From Nitrospirota bacterium (lineage in GTDB: Bacteria > Nitrospirota > Nitrospiria > Nitrospirales > UBA8639), in contig CP070628.1 in the NCBI GenBank assembly GCA_020355985.1, positions 296,909 through 303,227 of the forward strand: a stretch of 6,319 nucleotides of DNA. Direction: 5' to 3'. Made by a program: the position numbers and the translations under genes. A model generated the notes under the pieces. The model did not search any database, was not told the DNA's origin, and saw only the letters and a list, made by a program, of their open reading frames with translations. Below are positions 5,519 through 6,319 of the stretch, piece by piece; the stretch's first letter is position 1, and each line of letters starts with the position of its first letter.

Positions 5519-5692
5519 CCAAAAAACAAGCCCAGCGCGAGGAATATTCACTTGAGGATAAATTCATTGGAGATCTTGCCTTGCTGCCTTGGCTTTTCCC
5601 AAGGTAAAGTAGTCAGGTGATTAGGATTGAACAAGATCAAAGTAGCCCTCTTGGGTTAAATAAACATTTAATAGACAGATGAGGCATTAATT

Positions 5693-6289
5693 ATGGGAAA
5701 AGAATTACCTGTTATTCCCAGCCCCCAACAATCGGAGACTGAAGAAAAAGAAGAACTGATCTATTCTCGGGTTTTTTGTACTCGCGAAGACAGTCCTCCC
5801 TTGCGACTCCTGTTGGATTTTCTCAAATCCAAAAACCAAGTCCCCCTGATTCCAAAAATGGAACAAGAAGCCTTAGAGGATTGGGATTGGGTCCATATCT
5901 CATTAGGCTACAATCGAGAACGCCAACCCATTCGGCTCTTTTGCATACGAAATCGTGGCACTTACCAAGATGTCTTTGAGACTGAACAAACAGGGTTTTC
6001 CAACCGACTCTCTGCCTTTGACGACGTCGAAGCACAAATTGCCGGGGAATTTATTGGCAAATCTCATTTCATAGCCACTACTCAAATGGTGAAAAACGAC
6101 ATCACGGACGAAGGCTATGATTTTAACGGTTGGATCTTGGAGTTTTTCCAAGAAAATTGCAATGGGATTGTGCAAATCGATGGGCAAGGGTTTTATTCCC
6201 CAAAGGGCGAACTCGTGGTAGATATGGAGGAAGCGATTGAATCGGGACAAGATGTTGGCCCAACACCTCAAACAGATGAGTCATCATGA
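5693..6289 (+). CDS. Acidic hypothetical protein, 198 residues
   Basis: I do not recognise this protein. ATG 5693 follows GAGG with an 8-nt spacer. The N-terminal 22 residues are polar and acidic (ETEEKEE), and the C-terminal 20 are acidic and probably disordered (DVGPTPQTDESS). The middle (about 24-180) looks like a folded alpha/beta domain with alternating hydrophobics, an aromatic run EDWDWVHISLGY (62-73), and GYDFNGWILEFFQ (141-153) near the end. There is no signal peptide or membrane segment, so it is probably cytosolic. Cysteines at 29, 84 and 156 are not arranged as a metal site. Codon use resembles that of its neighbours. The stop is 30 bp before the window end. It is convincing as a gene; its function is unknown. 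Confidence 0.8.
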   Translation: MGKELPVIPSPQQSETEEKEELIYSRVFCTREDSPPLRLLLDFLKSKNQVPLIPKMEQEALEDWDWVHISLGYNRERQPIRLFCIRNRGTYQDVFETEQTGFSNRLSAFDDVEAQIAGEFIGKSHFIATTQMVKNDITDEGYDFNGWILEFFQENCNGIVQIDGQGFYSPKGELVVDMEEAIESGQDVGPTPQTDESS

Positions 6290-6319
6290 GAATCCATGTT
6301 CTCCCCTAAATTAAATAAC

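Larger units (their letters stand above)
5349..5692. other. Divergent intergenic region between HU and the 198-residue gene
   Basis: These 344 bp contain no convincing gene. They hold the candidate HU promoter, the 16-bp palindrome, an inverted repeat GAGTCT-N6-AGACTC at 5489-5506, and a small inverted repeat CCTTGG-N6-CCAAGG at 5587-5604 that lacks a T-tract. GAGG at 5681-5684 serves as the ribosome site of the plus-strand gene at 5693. No good -35/-10 pair for that gene was found by eye. Confidence 0.6.

Noticed and set aside
5587..5604. CCTTGG-N6-CCAAGG inverted repeat
   Set aside because: The stem is short, no T-tract follows on either strand, and it does not sit at a gene end.
5151..5620. 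Plus-strand ORFs of 108 and 64 codons opposite and upstream of HU
   Set aside because: They are antisense to HU or span its promoter region, with no ribosome site or family features.

Overview
The window looks like a chromosomal stretch of a free-living bacterium. Genes are closely packed on both strands, most have recognisable Shine-Dalgarno sites, and by eye the base composition is balanced. It contains a lipoprotein signal, a bacterial HU protein and an arsenic-methylation cassette. Taxonomy cannot be fixed from the sequence. The HU and YHS proteins remind me of Nitrospirota, but this is weak inference. I see no phage, transposon, CRISPR, tRNA or rRNA.

Left edge (1-547, minus): a gene cut by the window edge encodes a zinc-ribbon protein. 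It has two complete CxxC-CxxC ribbons, one half-ribbon, and a tail of tandem 22-24-residue repeats. The repeats appear in the DNA as imperfect 69/72-bp direct repeats. About 400 bp of non-coding DNA follows and probably carries the promoter of the next operon.

Arsenic cassette (957-3240, plus): arsM encodes an arsenite S-adenosylmethionine methyltransferase with a C-terminal extension, and arsS encodes the radical-SAM protein of arsenosugar biosynthesis. The expected division of labour is that ArsM methylates As(III) to dimethylarsenite and ArsS then attaches a 5'-deoxyadenosyl group to the arsenic. The ArsM extension contains two equal-length 49-residue modules that resemble each other. This internal duplication is one of the most notable features here. 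No arsR, transporter or later arsenosugar gene lies in the window.

Middle (3313-4925): a small membrane-anchored YHS protein (minus), possibly preceded by a 48-codon ORF, is divergent from a predicted lipoprotein of the cyclase/kynurenine-formamidase superfamily (plus). Next comes a small beta-grasp MoaD/ThiS-like protein (plus) whose C-terminus lacks the expected Gly-Gly.

Right part (4946-6289): a perfect 14-bp-stem hairpin separates the MoaD-like gene from a convergent HU gene (minus). The HU gene has a strong AGGAGG site and a candidate promoter (TTGACA, 17 bp, TAGACT). Just downstream of that promoter is a perfect 16-bp palindrome whose core is GAAC-N4-GTTC, which fits the LexA box of the Gram-positive type. 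The window ends with an unrecognised 198-residue acidic protein (plus).
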